Source: Acidisphaera sp035272265 (GTDB taxonomy: Bacteria; Pseudomonadota; Alphaproteobacteria; Acetobacterales; Acetobacteraceae). Taken from it: a stretch of DNA of 10,810 bases. This document shows positions 1-9,200 of the stretch, one piece after another (the stretch's first letter is position 1; each line of letters opens with the position of its first letter). The stretch lies in contig DATEQV010000005.1 of NCBI GenBank assembly GCA_035272265.1, forward strand, positions 1 to 10,810, read 5' to 3'. Position numbers and translations under genes: made by a program. The notes below the pieces were generated by a model. The model saw only the letters and a list, made by a program, of their open reading frames with translations. It made no database searches and was not told where the DNA came from.

Positions 1-1238
1 TGTTCATCTGGGGCCTGCTCGAGGCGCGCCTGCTGTCGGCCGACGTGATCGTGCTCGGCGGTCTGTCCGAAGGCGTGTGGCCGCCCGCGACCGATCCCGG
101 TCCCTGGCTCAGCCGGCCCATGCGCGCGGCGATCGGCCTGCCGTCGCCGGAGGAGCGTGTCGGCCAGTCGGCGTACGACTTCGTCATGGCCGGCTGCGCT
201 GCGCCGAAAGTCGTCTTGTCCTGTCCGGAGCGACGCGAGCGCGCGCCGGCGGTGCCGAGCCGCTTTCTGATGCGGCTGGAGACGATGCTGAGCGGCGCAG
301 GCCGGAAGCTGCCCCGCCACCCTGCCGCGCAGTGGGCGCGCCTGCTCGATGAGCCCACCGCCGCGCGGCCCGAGAAGCCGCCCGAGCCGCGTCCGCCGGT
401 CGCCAAGCGCCCGCGCCGGCTGAGCGTGACGGAGATCGAAACCTGGCGCCGCGATCCGTACGCGATCTACGCCAAACACATCCTGCGGCTTCGCGCGCTC
501 GATGATCTGGATGCCGAAACGGACGTCTCCGATTTCGGCACGATCGTGCACGACGTCCTCGCGGCGTTCATCTGCACACATGGCATAGCATGGCCCGAGA
601 ATGCGTCTGCCGGCCTGCATGCGATGTTCGCGAATGCGCTGGTCAAGACCGGCGTCCGCCGCGCCTTGCTCGCCTGGTGGCTGCCGCGCCTGCAGCGGAT
701 GGCGAGCTGGATCGACAAAGTCGAACGGGAACGGCGGAGCGATCCGCTTCTCGCGATCTACACGGAGATCGACGGCCAACTCGATCTGCACGGCCCAGCC
801 GGGCCTTTCTTGTTGACCGGTCGTGCTGACCGCATCGAGGCGCGCGCCAACGGCAAACTGGTGATCATCGACTACAAGACCGGCAGCGTCCCCAAGCGCG
901 ACCACATCGAGATGGGCTTCGCGCCGCAGATGCCGCTGGAGGCGGCGATGGCGGAAGCAGGCGCTTTCCGCGGCGTGCAAGGGCGTGTTGCGGAATTGCT
1001 GTTCTGGAAGCTCACCGGCGGCTTCGTCGAGGGCAAGGAGGAAGACCCGTTCAAGGGCGACCCCGACCGCATCGCCAATCTGGCGGCAGAGGCGCTGAGC
1101 GGACTGCGCGACACCATCGCTGCCTACGATGATCCGGCGACTCCGTATCGGGCGCAGCCATGGCCCGGGTTCGTGCCGCGCTACAGCGACCACGCACATC
1201 TTGCGCGGATCGCGGAATGGGCGGCGGCGAACGAATGA
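1..1238 (+). CDS. addB: AddB, double-strand break repair helicase-nuclease subunit (3' part only)
   Basis: C-terminal 411 codons of AddB; the gene starts before the window (first full codon at 3, stop TGA at 1236-1238). AddB pairs with AddA to unwind and degrade broken DNA ends in the cytoplasm until a Chi-like site, preparing 3' tails for RecA. The visible part opens with the helicase-like segment FIWGLLEARLLSADVIVLGG followed by LSEGVWP, typical of AddB. The RecB-type PD-(D/E)XK nuclease follows: the opening motif SVTEIETWRRDPY, FGTIVHD, GRADRIE near base 820, and the catalytic IIDYKTG near 865-885, then APQMPLEAAM as the QxxxY-like helix. The positions that hold iron-sulfur cysteines in Bacillus AddB (before 'PY' and near the C-terminus) have no cysteine here, so no Fe-S cluster is expected. 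The stop overlaps the addA start (ATGA). Family identity is secure; the N-terminal half is unseen. Confidence 0.95.
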   Translation, partial: FIWGLLEARLLSADVIVLGGLSEGVWPPATDPGPWLSRPMRAAIGLPSPEERVGQSAYDFVMAGCAAPKVVLSCPERRERAPAVPSRFLMRLETMLSGAGRKLPRHPAAQWARLLDEPTAARPEKPPEPRPPVAKRPRRLSVTEIETWRRDPYAIYAKHILRLRALDDLDAETDVSDFGTIVHDVLAAFICTHGIAWPENASAGLHAMFANALVKTGVRRALLAWWLPRLQRMASWIDKVERERRSDPLLAIYTEIDGQLDLHGPAGPFLLTGRADRIEARANGKLVIIDYKTGSVPKRDHIEMGFAPQMPLEAAMAEAGAFRGVQGRVAELLFWKLTGGFVEGKEEDPFKGDPDRIANLAAEALSGLRDTIAAYDDPATPYRAQPWPGFVPRYSDHAHLARIAEWAAANE

Positions 1239-4200
1239 CGGCCCGGGAGCGCGCGGAGGCGCAGCAGCGCGCTGCCTCCGATCCGGCGGTGTCCAGCTTC
1301 GTCGCTGCGTCTGCCGGCTCGGGAAAGACGAAGCTGCTGACCGACCGTGTGGTACGGCTGCTCCTGGCCGGCGCCGATCCTGCGCGGGTCCAGTGCCTCA
1401 CCTTCACCAAGGCGGCCGCCGCCGAGATGGCGCTTCGGCTGCAGCGCCGGCTGGGCGCCTGGGCTGTCGCCGACGATGGCGACCTCGCCGATCAGCTTCG
1501 CGCATTGCACGTCGATCCGTCGCAGGACGTGCTCGCGCGTGCGCGCGCGCTGTTCGCTAGGGTCCTGGACCTGCCCGGCGGGATGCGCATCGGCACCATC
1601 CACGCGTTCTGCCAGTCGCTGCTGCGACGTTTTCCGCTGGAAGCCGCCATCAGCCCGCATTTCGCGCTGATGGACGACAGCGACGCCGCCGATGCGATGC
1701 ACGAAGCCCGCGAGTCCATGTTGCAGACGCGCGGCGATGACGATGCGGACATCGATCACATCGCGGGCCTCTGCGATCTCAAGCAATTCGGCGCTTTGAT
1801 CCAGGAGCTGCAACGCGCGGGCGACAAGCTGCCTCGGGCACTCCGCCTGCGCGACGGCTTGCCGGCCGCTCAGCGTCGCGCGCTCGGCGTGACCGCGACC
1901 GACCCTGCGCAGATCATCGCTGAAGCCATGTACTGGCAGGAGGAGCGTCTGCTGCGCGCCGCCGCGCAGAGCGTCGTCGCGCGTGCGTCGAAAGCTTGCC
2001 AGGAGAGGGCAGCCGCAATCCTCGACTGGCTCGCGCATGACGCCGCCACTCGGCACGCGCACTGGGATGCGTGGTGCACCCTGTTCCTGAAGGCCGACGG
2101 TGATCCGCGCGCGGCCCGCAGCTTCGTCAATGAGAAGCTGCAGCAGCAGGAGCCTGCGCTGGTCGGGCCGTTCCTGCAGGAAGCCGAGCGCATCGCCCAG
2201 GTGCAGGACTGCTGCGCGGCGATCCCGGTTGCCGAAGCCTCGGTCGCCTTGCTGCGTCTGGCCGAGCCCGTCCTGCGCGGCTACGCCGACCGCAAGGCCA
2301 AAGTCGGGCAGCTCGATTATGACGACCTGATCGCGCGCACGATCGAGCTGCTGCACGATCCCGGCGCCGCGTGGGTGCTCTACAAACTCGATGGGGGCCT
2401 CGATCATCTGCTGCTCGACGAGGTGCAGGACACCTCGCCCGCTCAGTGGGCCATCGCGCACGCGCTGACGCAGGAGTTCTTCGCCGGCGCGGGTGCGCGC
2501 GACGTCGATCGCACGGTGTTCGCCGTCGGCGACCGCAAGCAGTCGATCTACTCCTTCCAGGGCGCCGACGCCTCGTTTTTCGATGAGAATCGCAGGGCGC
2601 TCCAGGCGCGCGTGGAGGATGCGGGCAAACGGTTCCTGCCGGTCACGCTCGACGTCTCGTTCCGATCGACGGCGCCGGTTTTGGCACTGGTGGACTCTGT
2701 CTTCGCCGATCCGGAGGCCGCTGCCGGCGTCGTGGCTCCGGGCGAGATGCTGTCGCACTACGCCGACCGCGCCGGTTACGCAGGATCGGTGATGGTGTGG
2801 GAGAAGGAACCGGCGCCGGATGCCGAGCAGCCCGCCCCGTGGGCGGTGCCGACGCGCAACGCCGTGCAGGACTCCGCCCCCGAAGCGCTTGCGCGAAAGC
2901 TCGCCGGCTGGATCGACGAGAAGACCCGCGGCATGTGGCTGGCGAGCCGCGGCCGTCCTCTCGCGCCTGGCGACGTTCTCGTGCTGCTGCGCAAGCGCAG
3001 CGACTTCGCCCGGTCGCTGGTGCGCGAGCTGAAGGCGCGCAACGTGCCCGTGGCCGGCCTCGATCGCGTGACGCTGACCGAGCAGCCCGCCGTCGAAGAC
3101 CTGCTCGCGCTCTGCGACACGCTGCTGCTGCCGCAGGACGATCTGACGCTCGCGTGCGTGCTGCGCAGCCCGCTCGGCGGGCTGTCCGATGACTCGCTGT
3201 ACGACCTGGCTGCGGACCGCGCCGATCCCGATCGACGCGGATCGCTGTGGGAGGCCCTGCGTGCGCGCCACGCCGAACGCCCGGAGTGGCAGGCGGCGTG
3301 GATGTTCACCTCGGCACTGCTCGCCCGCGTCGACTACGCGACCCCTCATGCGCTGCTGACCGAGGCGCTCGGCGCGCTCGGCGGGCGCGCGAAGCTGCTG
3401 CGTCGTCTTGGGCCGGAAGCGCGCGAAGCGATCGACGAGCTGCTCGCCCAGGCGCTCGCGTTCCAGCGCGCGCACCCGCCCAGCCTGCAAGCGTTCGTCC
3501 ACTGGGTGCGGCAGACGGCGGCCGAGGTGAAGCGCGAGCCGGAGGGCCACGGCCAGGACGGCGCCGGCGTCGTGCGCATCATGACGGTGCACGGCGCGAA
3601 GGGCCTGCAGGCGCCCTTGGTGATCCTGCCGGATACCACGGCGGGGACGAGGGACGACGCAAAACTGTGGTGGGCGCGCGACCGGGTGACGGGCGTGGAC
3701 GTGCCGCTGTTCTCGCCTCGCAAGGAAGTCCGCTGCAACGCGGTCCACGACCTCATCGGCGCGCACAAGGCAAACCGGGCCGAGGAGGAGAACCGCCTTC
3801 TCTACGTCGCGCTGACCCGGGCCGAGGACCACCTGCTGGTGTGCGGCTGGGAAACACGGCGCGGCCCGGCGTGGAAGTGGTACGACCTGATCTCGCGCGG
3901 CTTCGACCGGCTGCGCGGCGATCCGCCCGAACCCTGTCACTGGACCGACGACCGCACGCTGGCGTCCGACCAGGGTACGGCGCCAGAACAGCGCGCGGCC
4001 TCGACCGCCGATCAGCCTGGCGCCCTGCCGTCGTGGGCAGGCGCCGCGCCCGACTGGACGCCGAGGCTGCTGCCGCCCGAGCCGCCGATGCCGGCGCGTC
4101 TCGCGCCGAGCCGGCCGGCCGACGCGGCGCTCGGTCCGGTGCCGCAGGCCGCCAGCCCGCTCGCCGAGCGCCAGCCGGTCGGCGAGCGCTTCCGGCGCGG

Positions 4201-4693
4201 CACGCTGACCCATGCGCTGCTGCAGCACCTGCCCGACCTGCCGGCGTTGGAGCGCGCGGACGCCGCCCGAAGCTGGCTCGCCCGGCCCGGCCATGAGGCC
4301 GACGGGCTGGCCGACGAGGTGATGGCGATCCTGGCGCATCCGGATCTCGCCCCGTTGTTCGGGCCGGGCAGCCGGGCCGAAGTGCCGCTGACCGGCGTCA
4401 TCGGCGGGCAGGTCATTGGCGGCCTCGTCGACCGGCTGGCGGTGCTTCCTGACCGCGTGCTGATCGCCGACTACAAGACCAACCGCGAGCCGCCGCGCGG
4501 GCCGGACGCGACGCCCGTCCTCTATCTGCGCCAGCTCGCCGCCTACCGCGCGGTCCTGCGCGCGATCCACCCCGACCGTCCGATCACCTGCGTGCTGGTC
4601 TGGACCCGGGCCGCCCGCGCGGACGTCATCCCCGACGCGCTGCTCGACCCGCATGCGCCCGGCGTATCGGTCTCAGCCCAGGCATGCGCTTGA
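1235..4693 (+). CDS. addA: AddA, ATP-dependent helicase/nuclease subunit (complete)
   Basis: UvrD/Rep superfamily 1A helicase fused to a RecB-type nuclease; the motor subunit of AddAB, working on double-strand DNA ends. The protein is 1152 residues, a normal size. Helicase motifs are all present: Walker A ASAGSGKT (25-32), motif Ia LTFTKAAAAEM (55-65), GTIHAFC (120-126), Walker B LLLDEVQDT (392-400), motif III VGDRKQSIYSFQGAD (431-445), motif IV SFRST (475-479), motif V MTVHGAKGLQ (783-792), motif VI NRLLYVALTRA (853-863). The C-terminal nuclease shows THALL (His993), GGLVDRL (Asp1066), ADYKT (Asp1079, Lys1081) and QLAAY (1100-1104), so both activities look intact. A Pro/Ala-rich linker (about 925-985) separates the two parts. 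The ATG at 1235 is chosen because it overlaps the addB stop as ATGA, indicating translational coupling; in-frame extension to 1160 would run back into addB and add unconserved residues. Confidence 0.97.
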   Translation: MTARERAEAQQRAASDPAVSSFVAASAGSGKTKLLTDRVVRLLLAGADPARVQCLTFTKAAAAEMALRLQRRLGAWAVADDGDLADQLRALHVDPSQDVLARARALFARVLDLPGGMRIGTIHAFCQSLLRRFPLEAAISPHFALMDDSDAADAMHEARESMLQTRGDDDADIDHIAGLCDLKQFGALIQELQRAGDKLPRALRLRDGLPAAQRRALGVTATDPAQIIAEAMYWQEERLLRAAAQSVVARASKACQERAAAILDWLAHDAATRHAHWDAWCTLFLKADGDPRAARSFVNEKLQQQEPALVGPFLQEAERIAQVQDCCAAIPVAEASVALLRLAEPVLRGYADRKAKVGQLDYDDLIARTIELLHDPGAAWVLYKLDGGLDHLLLDEVQDTSPAQWAIAHALTQEFFAGAGARDVDRTVFAVGDRKQSIYSFQGADASFFDENRRALQARVEDAGKRFLPVTLDVSFRSTAPVLALVDSVFADPEAAAGVVAPGEMLSHYADRAGYAGSVMVWEKEPAPDAEQPAPWAVPTRNAVQDSAPEALARKLAGWIDEKTRGMWLASRGRPLAPGDVLVLLRKRSDFARSLVRELKARNVPVAGLDRVTLTEQPAVEDLLALCDTLLLPQDDLTLACVLRSPLGGLSDDSLYDLAADRADPDRRGSLWEALRARHAERPEWQAAWMFTSALLARVDYATPHALLTEALGALGGRAKLLRRLGPEAREAIDELLAQALAFQRAHPPSLQAFVHWVRQTAAEVKREPEGHGQDGAGVVRIMTVHGAKGLQAPLVILPDTTAGTRDDAKLWWARDRVTGVDVPLFSPRKEVRCNAVHDLIGAHKANRAEEENRLLYVALTRAEDHLLVCGWETRRGPAWKWYDLISRGFDRLRGDPPEPCHWTDDRTLASDQGTAPEQRAASTADQPGALPSWAGAAPDWTPRLLPPEPPMPARLAPSRPADAALGPVPQAASPLAERQPVGERFRRGTLTHALLQHLPDLPALERADAARSWLARPGHEADGLADEVMAILAHPDLAPLFGPGSRAEVPLTGVIGGQVIGGLVDRLAVLPDRVLIADYKTNREPPRGPDATPVLYLRQLAAYRAVLRAIHPDRPITCVLVWTRAARADVIPDALLDPHAPGVSVSAQACA

Positions 4694-4733
4694 TCGTCCC
4701 CCGGGGCCGGACCACGTTGCCGACCGACACGAC

Positions 4734-4740
4734 AGGAGGA
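4734..4740 (+). promoter_or_regulatory. Strong ribosome binding site of trxA
   Basis: AGGAGGA lies five bases before the GTG at 4746. It decides the thioredoxin start in favour of this GTG over upstream in-frame positions inside addA. It is the best Shine-Dalgarno match of the six gene starts inside the window, suggesting high translation of trxA independent of addA. Confidence 0.85.
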
Positions 4741-4745
4741 TTCCC

Positions 4746-5072
4746 GTGGGCGAGAACACCAAGGCGGTGACGGACGAGACGTTCGAGACCGACGTGCTGC
4801 AGGCGCAAGGCGCCGTGCTGGTCGACTTCTGGGCGGAGTGGTGCGGCCCCTGCAAGGCGATCGGTCCGGCGCTGGAGGAGATTGCCGGCGAGCTGGCCGG
4901 CAAGGTCACCGTCGCCAAGGTCAACGTCGACGAGAATCCCGTGACACCGAACAACTACGCGGTGCGCGGCATCCCGACCCTGATCCTATTCAAGGACGGC
5001 AAGCCGGCCGCCACCCAGGTCGGCGCCATGCCGAAGGGCCAGCTGAAGAGTTGGATCGAGCGCAGCCTGTAG
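4746..5072 (+). CDS. trxA: Thioredoxin TrxA
   Basis: Small cytoplasmic dithiol-disulfide oxidoreductase that reduces protein disulfides and is itself recharged by thioredoxin reductase. The 108-residue length is standard for thioredoxin 1. The active site WCGPC is at 32-36 (redox cysteines 33 and 36), preceded by the buried Asp27 in VDFWAEWC, and the cis-proline is Pro77 in RGIPT. The conserved FKDGKP and GAMPKGQL segments follow, with no signal peptide. The start is GTG with AGGAGGA five bases upstream. It follows addA by 52 bases on the same strand; trxA next to addAB is a common alphaproteobacterial arrangement, and no direct functional link to AddAB is implied by the sequence. All residues needed for activity are present. 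Confidence 0.97.
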   Translation: MGENTKAVTDETFETDVLQAQGAVLVDFWAEWCGPCKAIGPALEEIAGELAGKVTVAKVNVDENPVTPNNYAVRGIPTLILFKDGKPAATQVGAMPKGQLKSWIERSL

Positions 5073-5114
5073 CCGTCGGGTTGCGCTGACGCGGCGCAGT
5101 CCGGACAGGCGCCT

Positions 5115-6224
5115 ATGGACAGCCATTCTTTCGACGTCGTGATCGTCGGCGCCGGCATTGCCGGCGCGACGGTTGGCGCCCACTTGGCGCCGACGCATCG
5201 CGTGGCGCTGGTCGAGGCGGAGGAGACGGCGGGCTATCACAGCACCGGCCGTTCCGCGGCGCTGTGGTTCCAGAACTACGGCCCGTCCGACGTGCGCACC
5301 CTCACGCGCCTGTCGCGCCCCTTCTTCGAGCATCCGCCCGCCGGCTTTGCCGATGTGCCGCTGCTGCATCGTCGCCCCGTGGTGTTCCTCGCGCCGGAAG
5401 AACAGGAATCGGAACTCGACGCGCTGCTAGCGGACGGCATCGGGCTTCGCGAGCTGCCGGTCGCCGACGTTCGCGCGATGGTGCCAGCGTTGCGGCCGGA
5501 CTACGCGCGTCGCGCGGCGATCGAGGAAGACGCGTTCGACATGGATGTCGCCGCGATCCACCAGGGCTTCCTGCGGATGGTGCGCGCCTCGGGCGGCGTC
5601 TTGTCCACCCGCAGCCGCACCGGCTGGATCGAGGCGCGCGACGGCATCTGGCACGTCCACGCGACCGGTGGTGCCGTCTTCCATGCCCCCATCGTGGTCG
5701 ACGCCGCCGGCGCCTGGGGCGACGTGGTGGCGCAGCAGGCCGAAGTGCGCCCGCTCGGCCTGCAGCCCAAGCGCCGCACCGGCGCGATCATCGATCCCTC
5801 GCCGTGGGAGGCGCGCGACTGGCCGCTGCTCAACGACGTCGATCAGACGTGGTACGTCCGCCCGGAAGCACGCACCCGCCTGATGGTGTCGCCCGCCGAC
5901 GAGACCGACACCCATCCCCACGACGTGCAACCCGACGAGATGGACGTGGCGGTCGCCGTCGAGCGCATGCAGCAGGCGCTCGACATCGACGTAAGGCGCA
6001 TCGAGCACAGCTGGGCGGGACTGCGCACCTTCACCCCGGACGGCAGCCTCGCGTTCGGCTTCGACACGCGGATGCGCGGCTTTTTCTGGTGCGTCGGGCA
6101 GGGGGGCTACGGCATCCAGACCTCGCCGGCCGCCGGCAAGCTGATCGCCGATATGATCGCCGGCCGCGATCCCGGCGAAGCGGCCTCGATGTTGCCGGCG
6201 CTCGATCCAAAGCGGTTCGGGTAG
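5115..6224 (+). CDS. FAD-dependent D-amino-acid dehydrogenase-like oxidoreductase (DauA / DAO family)
   Basis: A 369-residue flavoprotein of the DAO superfamily, expected to oxidise a D-amino acid or related secondary/primary amine to an imine that hydrolyses to a 2-oxo acid. The N-terminal FAD-binding Rossmann motif is GAGIAGA (12-18), with Glu34 ending the second strand. GYHSTGRSAA (40-49) binds flavin, and VRPLGLQPKRR (211-221), HSWAGLRTF (298-306) and GGYGIQTSPAAG near the C-terminus match Pseudomonas D-arginine dehydrogenase (DauA) closely as I recall it. By that comparison Tyr55, Arg221 (or Arg220), Tyr247 and Arg304 keep the substrate-carboxylate and lid positions, but the cation-recognising Glu is Val89 and an active-site His is Leu50. 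A different, probably less basic, substrate is inferred. No signal peptide or membrane segment is seen. It begins 42 bases after trxA behind a weak AGG. Fold certain, substrate unknown. Confidence 0.85.
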   Translation: MDSHSFDVVIVGAGIAGATVGAHLAPTHRVALVEAEETAGYHSTGRSAALWFQNYGPSDVRTLTRLSRPFFEHPPAGFADVPLLHRRPVVFLAPEEQESELDALLADGIGLRELPVADVRAMVPALRPDYARRAAIEEDAFDMDVAAIHQGFLRMVRASGGVLSTRSRTGWIEARDGIWHVHATGGAVFHAPIVVDAAGAWGDVVAQQAEVRPLGLQPKRRTGAIIDPSPWEARDWPLLNDVDQTWYVRPEARTRLMVSPADETDTHPHDVQPDEMDVAVAVERMQQALDIDVRRIEHSWAGLRTFTPDGSLAFGFDTRMRGFFWCVGQGGYGIQTSPAAGKLIADMIAGRDPGEAASMLPALDPKRFG

Positions 6225-6227
6225 CCG

Positions 6228-9200
6228 CTACAGTTCCTCGATCCGCTCGATACCTGGCATCACCTTCAGCGCCTGCGCCAGCCGCGGGCTGACGTTGAAG
6301 CCGCCGGGCAACGCGATCTCGATCTCCCGCGCCGCGTCGGTGCGGGGCACCAGGATCACGCGGCCTTTGCCGCGTCCTTCGCGATCGAGCAGGGCGCGGA
6401 TATGCGCGACACTCTCCGTGCGCGCGAGCCACACGCGCATCCCGGCCCCGGCGTCGCGCGCGGCATCGTCCAGCGAGGCCACGTCGTGCGCCGTGATGCG
6501 CAGCGCGTCCTCCTCCATACGCAGATCCGCGGTCACCAGCACCGCATTGCCCGTCGTCAGCAGGTCGCGGGACCGCGTCAGCACCTCGCTGAACACCGTC
6601 ACCTCCGTGCTGCCGCTCGCGTCCGACAGCCGTACCCACGCCATCCGGCTGCCACTGCGGGTGATGCGCTGCTTCTCGCCGAGCACGATGCCGGCGATCT
6701 TCGTTCGGCCCGGCGCACTCTCCGCCCGCGCCTGCAAGCGGGCGATCGGGACTGCATCCAGCCGCCGCAGCACCTGCGCGTAGGCATCCAACGGGTGCGC
6801 GGTCAGGTGGAAGCCGATCGCCTCCGCCTCGAAACCAAGCCGTTCGAGCGGCGGCCAGTCGGGGATCGCGGGCAGCCGCAGCGCTTCGGGGGTGGCACCG
6901 CCGAACAGCCCGATCTGGCCGCTGGCCGATTGTTCGGCGTCGGCCTGCGCCCGGCGCACGATCGTCTCGGCGCCGGTGAACACCTGCGCGCGGTTGTCGT
7001 GTAGACAGTCGAAGGCGCCGGCCTTGGCGAGGTTCTCTACCTGCATCTTGTTGATCTGCGCCGCGCCTGCCCGGGCCGCGAAATCGGCCAGATCGGTGAA
7101 GGGGCGGTCGTCGCGTGCCGCCATCACCGCCTGCATCGCGGCAAGGCCGACCTTCTTGATCGCCGCCAGCGCGTAGCGGATCGCCATCCTGCCGTCCGGC
7201 CCGGGCTCGAGCGTGAAGTCGGCGCCGGAGCGGTTGATGTCGGGCGGCAGCAGGCGGATGCCCGCGCGTTCCGCATCCTGCTTCAGCGCGGCAAGCCGGT
7301 CGGTGTTGCTCAGCGCGAGCGACATGCACGCCGCCATGAAGGCGACCGGGTGGTTCGCCTTCATCCAGGCAGTCTGATACGAGACCAGCGCATAACCCGC
7401 CGAGTGCGACTTGTTGAACCCGTAATCGGCGAACTTGGCCATGAGGTCGAACACCTCGGCCGCATTGTCGGGGTCGATGCCGTTGGCGATCGCGCCGCCG
7501 ACGAAGGTGGCGCGATGGGTCTCCATCTCCGCGCGGATCTTCTTGCCCATCGCGCGACGCAGGCTGTCGGCGGTGCCCAGGCTGTAGCCGGCCATGCGCT
7601 GGGAGATCTGCATGACCTGTTCCTGGTACAGCATGATGCCGTACGTCTCGTCGAGGATGTCGGCGATCATCGGGTGCAGCGGCTCGGGTTTCTCGCCGTG
7701 CTTGCGCTTGAGATATTCCGGGATGTTCGCCATCGGCCCCGGCCGATAGAGCGCGACGGCGGCGATCAGGTCCTCGAACCGGTCGGGCCGCATCTGGCGC
7801 ACGAGATCGCGCATGCCCGGACTTTCGAGCTGGAACACCCCGCCGACATCGCCGCGGCCGAGCATCTCGTACGTCCGTGCGTCATCGAGCGGCAGTGCGT
7901 TGAGGTCGACCTCGATCCCCTGCTCGCGCAAATAGGCGACCGCGCGCTGCAGGATGGTCAGCGTGGTCAGGCCGAGGAAGTCGAATTTCACCAGCCCGGC
8001 CTGCTCGACATGCTTCATCGAATACTGCGTGACCAGCAGCTCCGAGCGCGGATCGCGATACAGCGGCACCAGCTCGACCAGCGGACGGTCGCCGATCACA
8101 ACGCCGGCCGCGTGCGTGCTGGCGTGGCGGTACAGGCCTTCGAGCTGCAGCGCGATCTCCAGCATCCGGCGGATGCCTTCGTCGTCGTCGCGCATCTGCT
8201 GCAAGCGCGGCTCGCCGTCGATCGCCTGCTGCAGCGTGGTGGGCTTGGCGGGGTTGTTCGGGATCAGCTCGGCGACCTTGTTGACCTGTCCGTACGGCAG
8301 GCCGAGCACGCGGCCGACGTCGCGCACCGCCGCACGCGCCTGCAGCTTGCCGAAGGTGATGATCTGCGCCACGCGGTCGCTGCCGTATTCGCGGCGCACG
8401 TAGTCGATCACCTCGTCGCGCCGGTCCTGGCAGAAGTCGATGTCGAAATCCGGCATCGAGATGCGTTCGGGATTGAGGAACCGCTCGAACAGCAATCCCC
8501 AGCGCAGCGGATCGAGGTCAGTGATCGTCAGCGCCCAGGCGACCACCGAGCCCGCGCCGGACCCGCGCCCGGGACCGACCGGAATGCCCTGAGCCTTCGC
8601 CCATTGGATGAAGTCGGCGACGATCAGGAAGTAGCCCGGGAAACCCATCTTCGCGATCATTGCCAGCTCGTATTCGAGCCGCTCGCGATATGCGTCCGGT
8701 GCGGCACTGCCTGCCGGCAATGCGGCAAGCCGCCGTTCAAGGCCCTCGCGCGCCATGTGGGCGAGCGTCTCGGCTTCGGTGCTGCCGGGCGTCACCTTCG
8801 GGCACACGGGCAGCAGCGGCTTGCGCGCCTCCGCCATCACCGCGCAGCTCCGCGCGATGGCGAGCGTGTTGTCGCACGCCTCGCTCAGGTCGGCGAACAG
8901 CGCGCGCATGGCGGACGCCGGCTTGAACCAGTGCTCCGGCGTGACGCGCCGCCGGTCTCGTTCGGCGAGCAGCCGGCCTTCGGCGATGCACAGCAGCGCG
9001 TCGTGCGCTTCGTGCATCGCTTGTGTCGCGAAGTAGCAGTCGTTGGTGGCGACGAGCGGCAGGCCCGCCTCGTCGGCGAGCATGATCAGGCCCGGCTCGA
9101 TGACCTTCTCGGACGCGGTGTTGTGCCGGTGCAGCTCGATCGCGGTACGGCCGGGGAAGGCCTCGGCGAGCTGTGCGAGCAGATGCTCGGCGGCTTCGCG

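Noticed and set aside
1181..4654. A 1157-codon open frame on the minus strand across addA
   Set aside because: It is the antisense shadow of a GC-rich gene; its composition is Arg/Gln/His-rich with no recognisable domain, while the plus strand has every AddA motif.
4699..4706. CCCCGGGG palindrome downstream of addA
   Set aside because: It has no loop, no T tract and no partner repeat; simple GC palindromes are expected in this composition.
5082..5106. Possible terminator after trxA: TGCGC/GCGCA stem with seven-base loop, then GTCCGGAC
   Set aside because: The stem has only five pairs and no T tract follows; such short GC stems are common by chance here.
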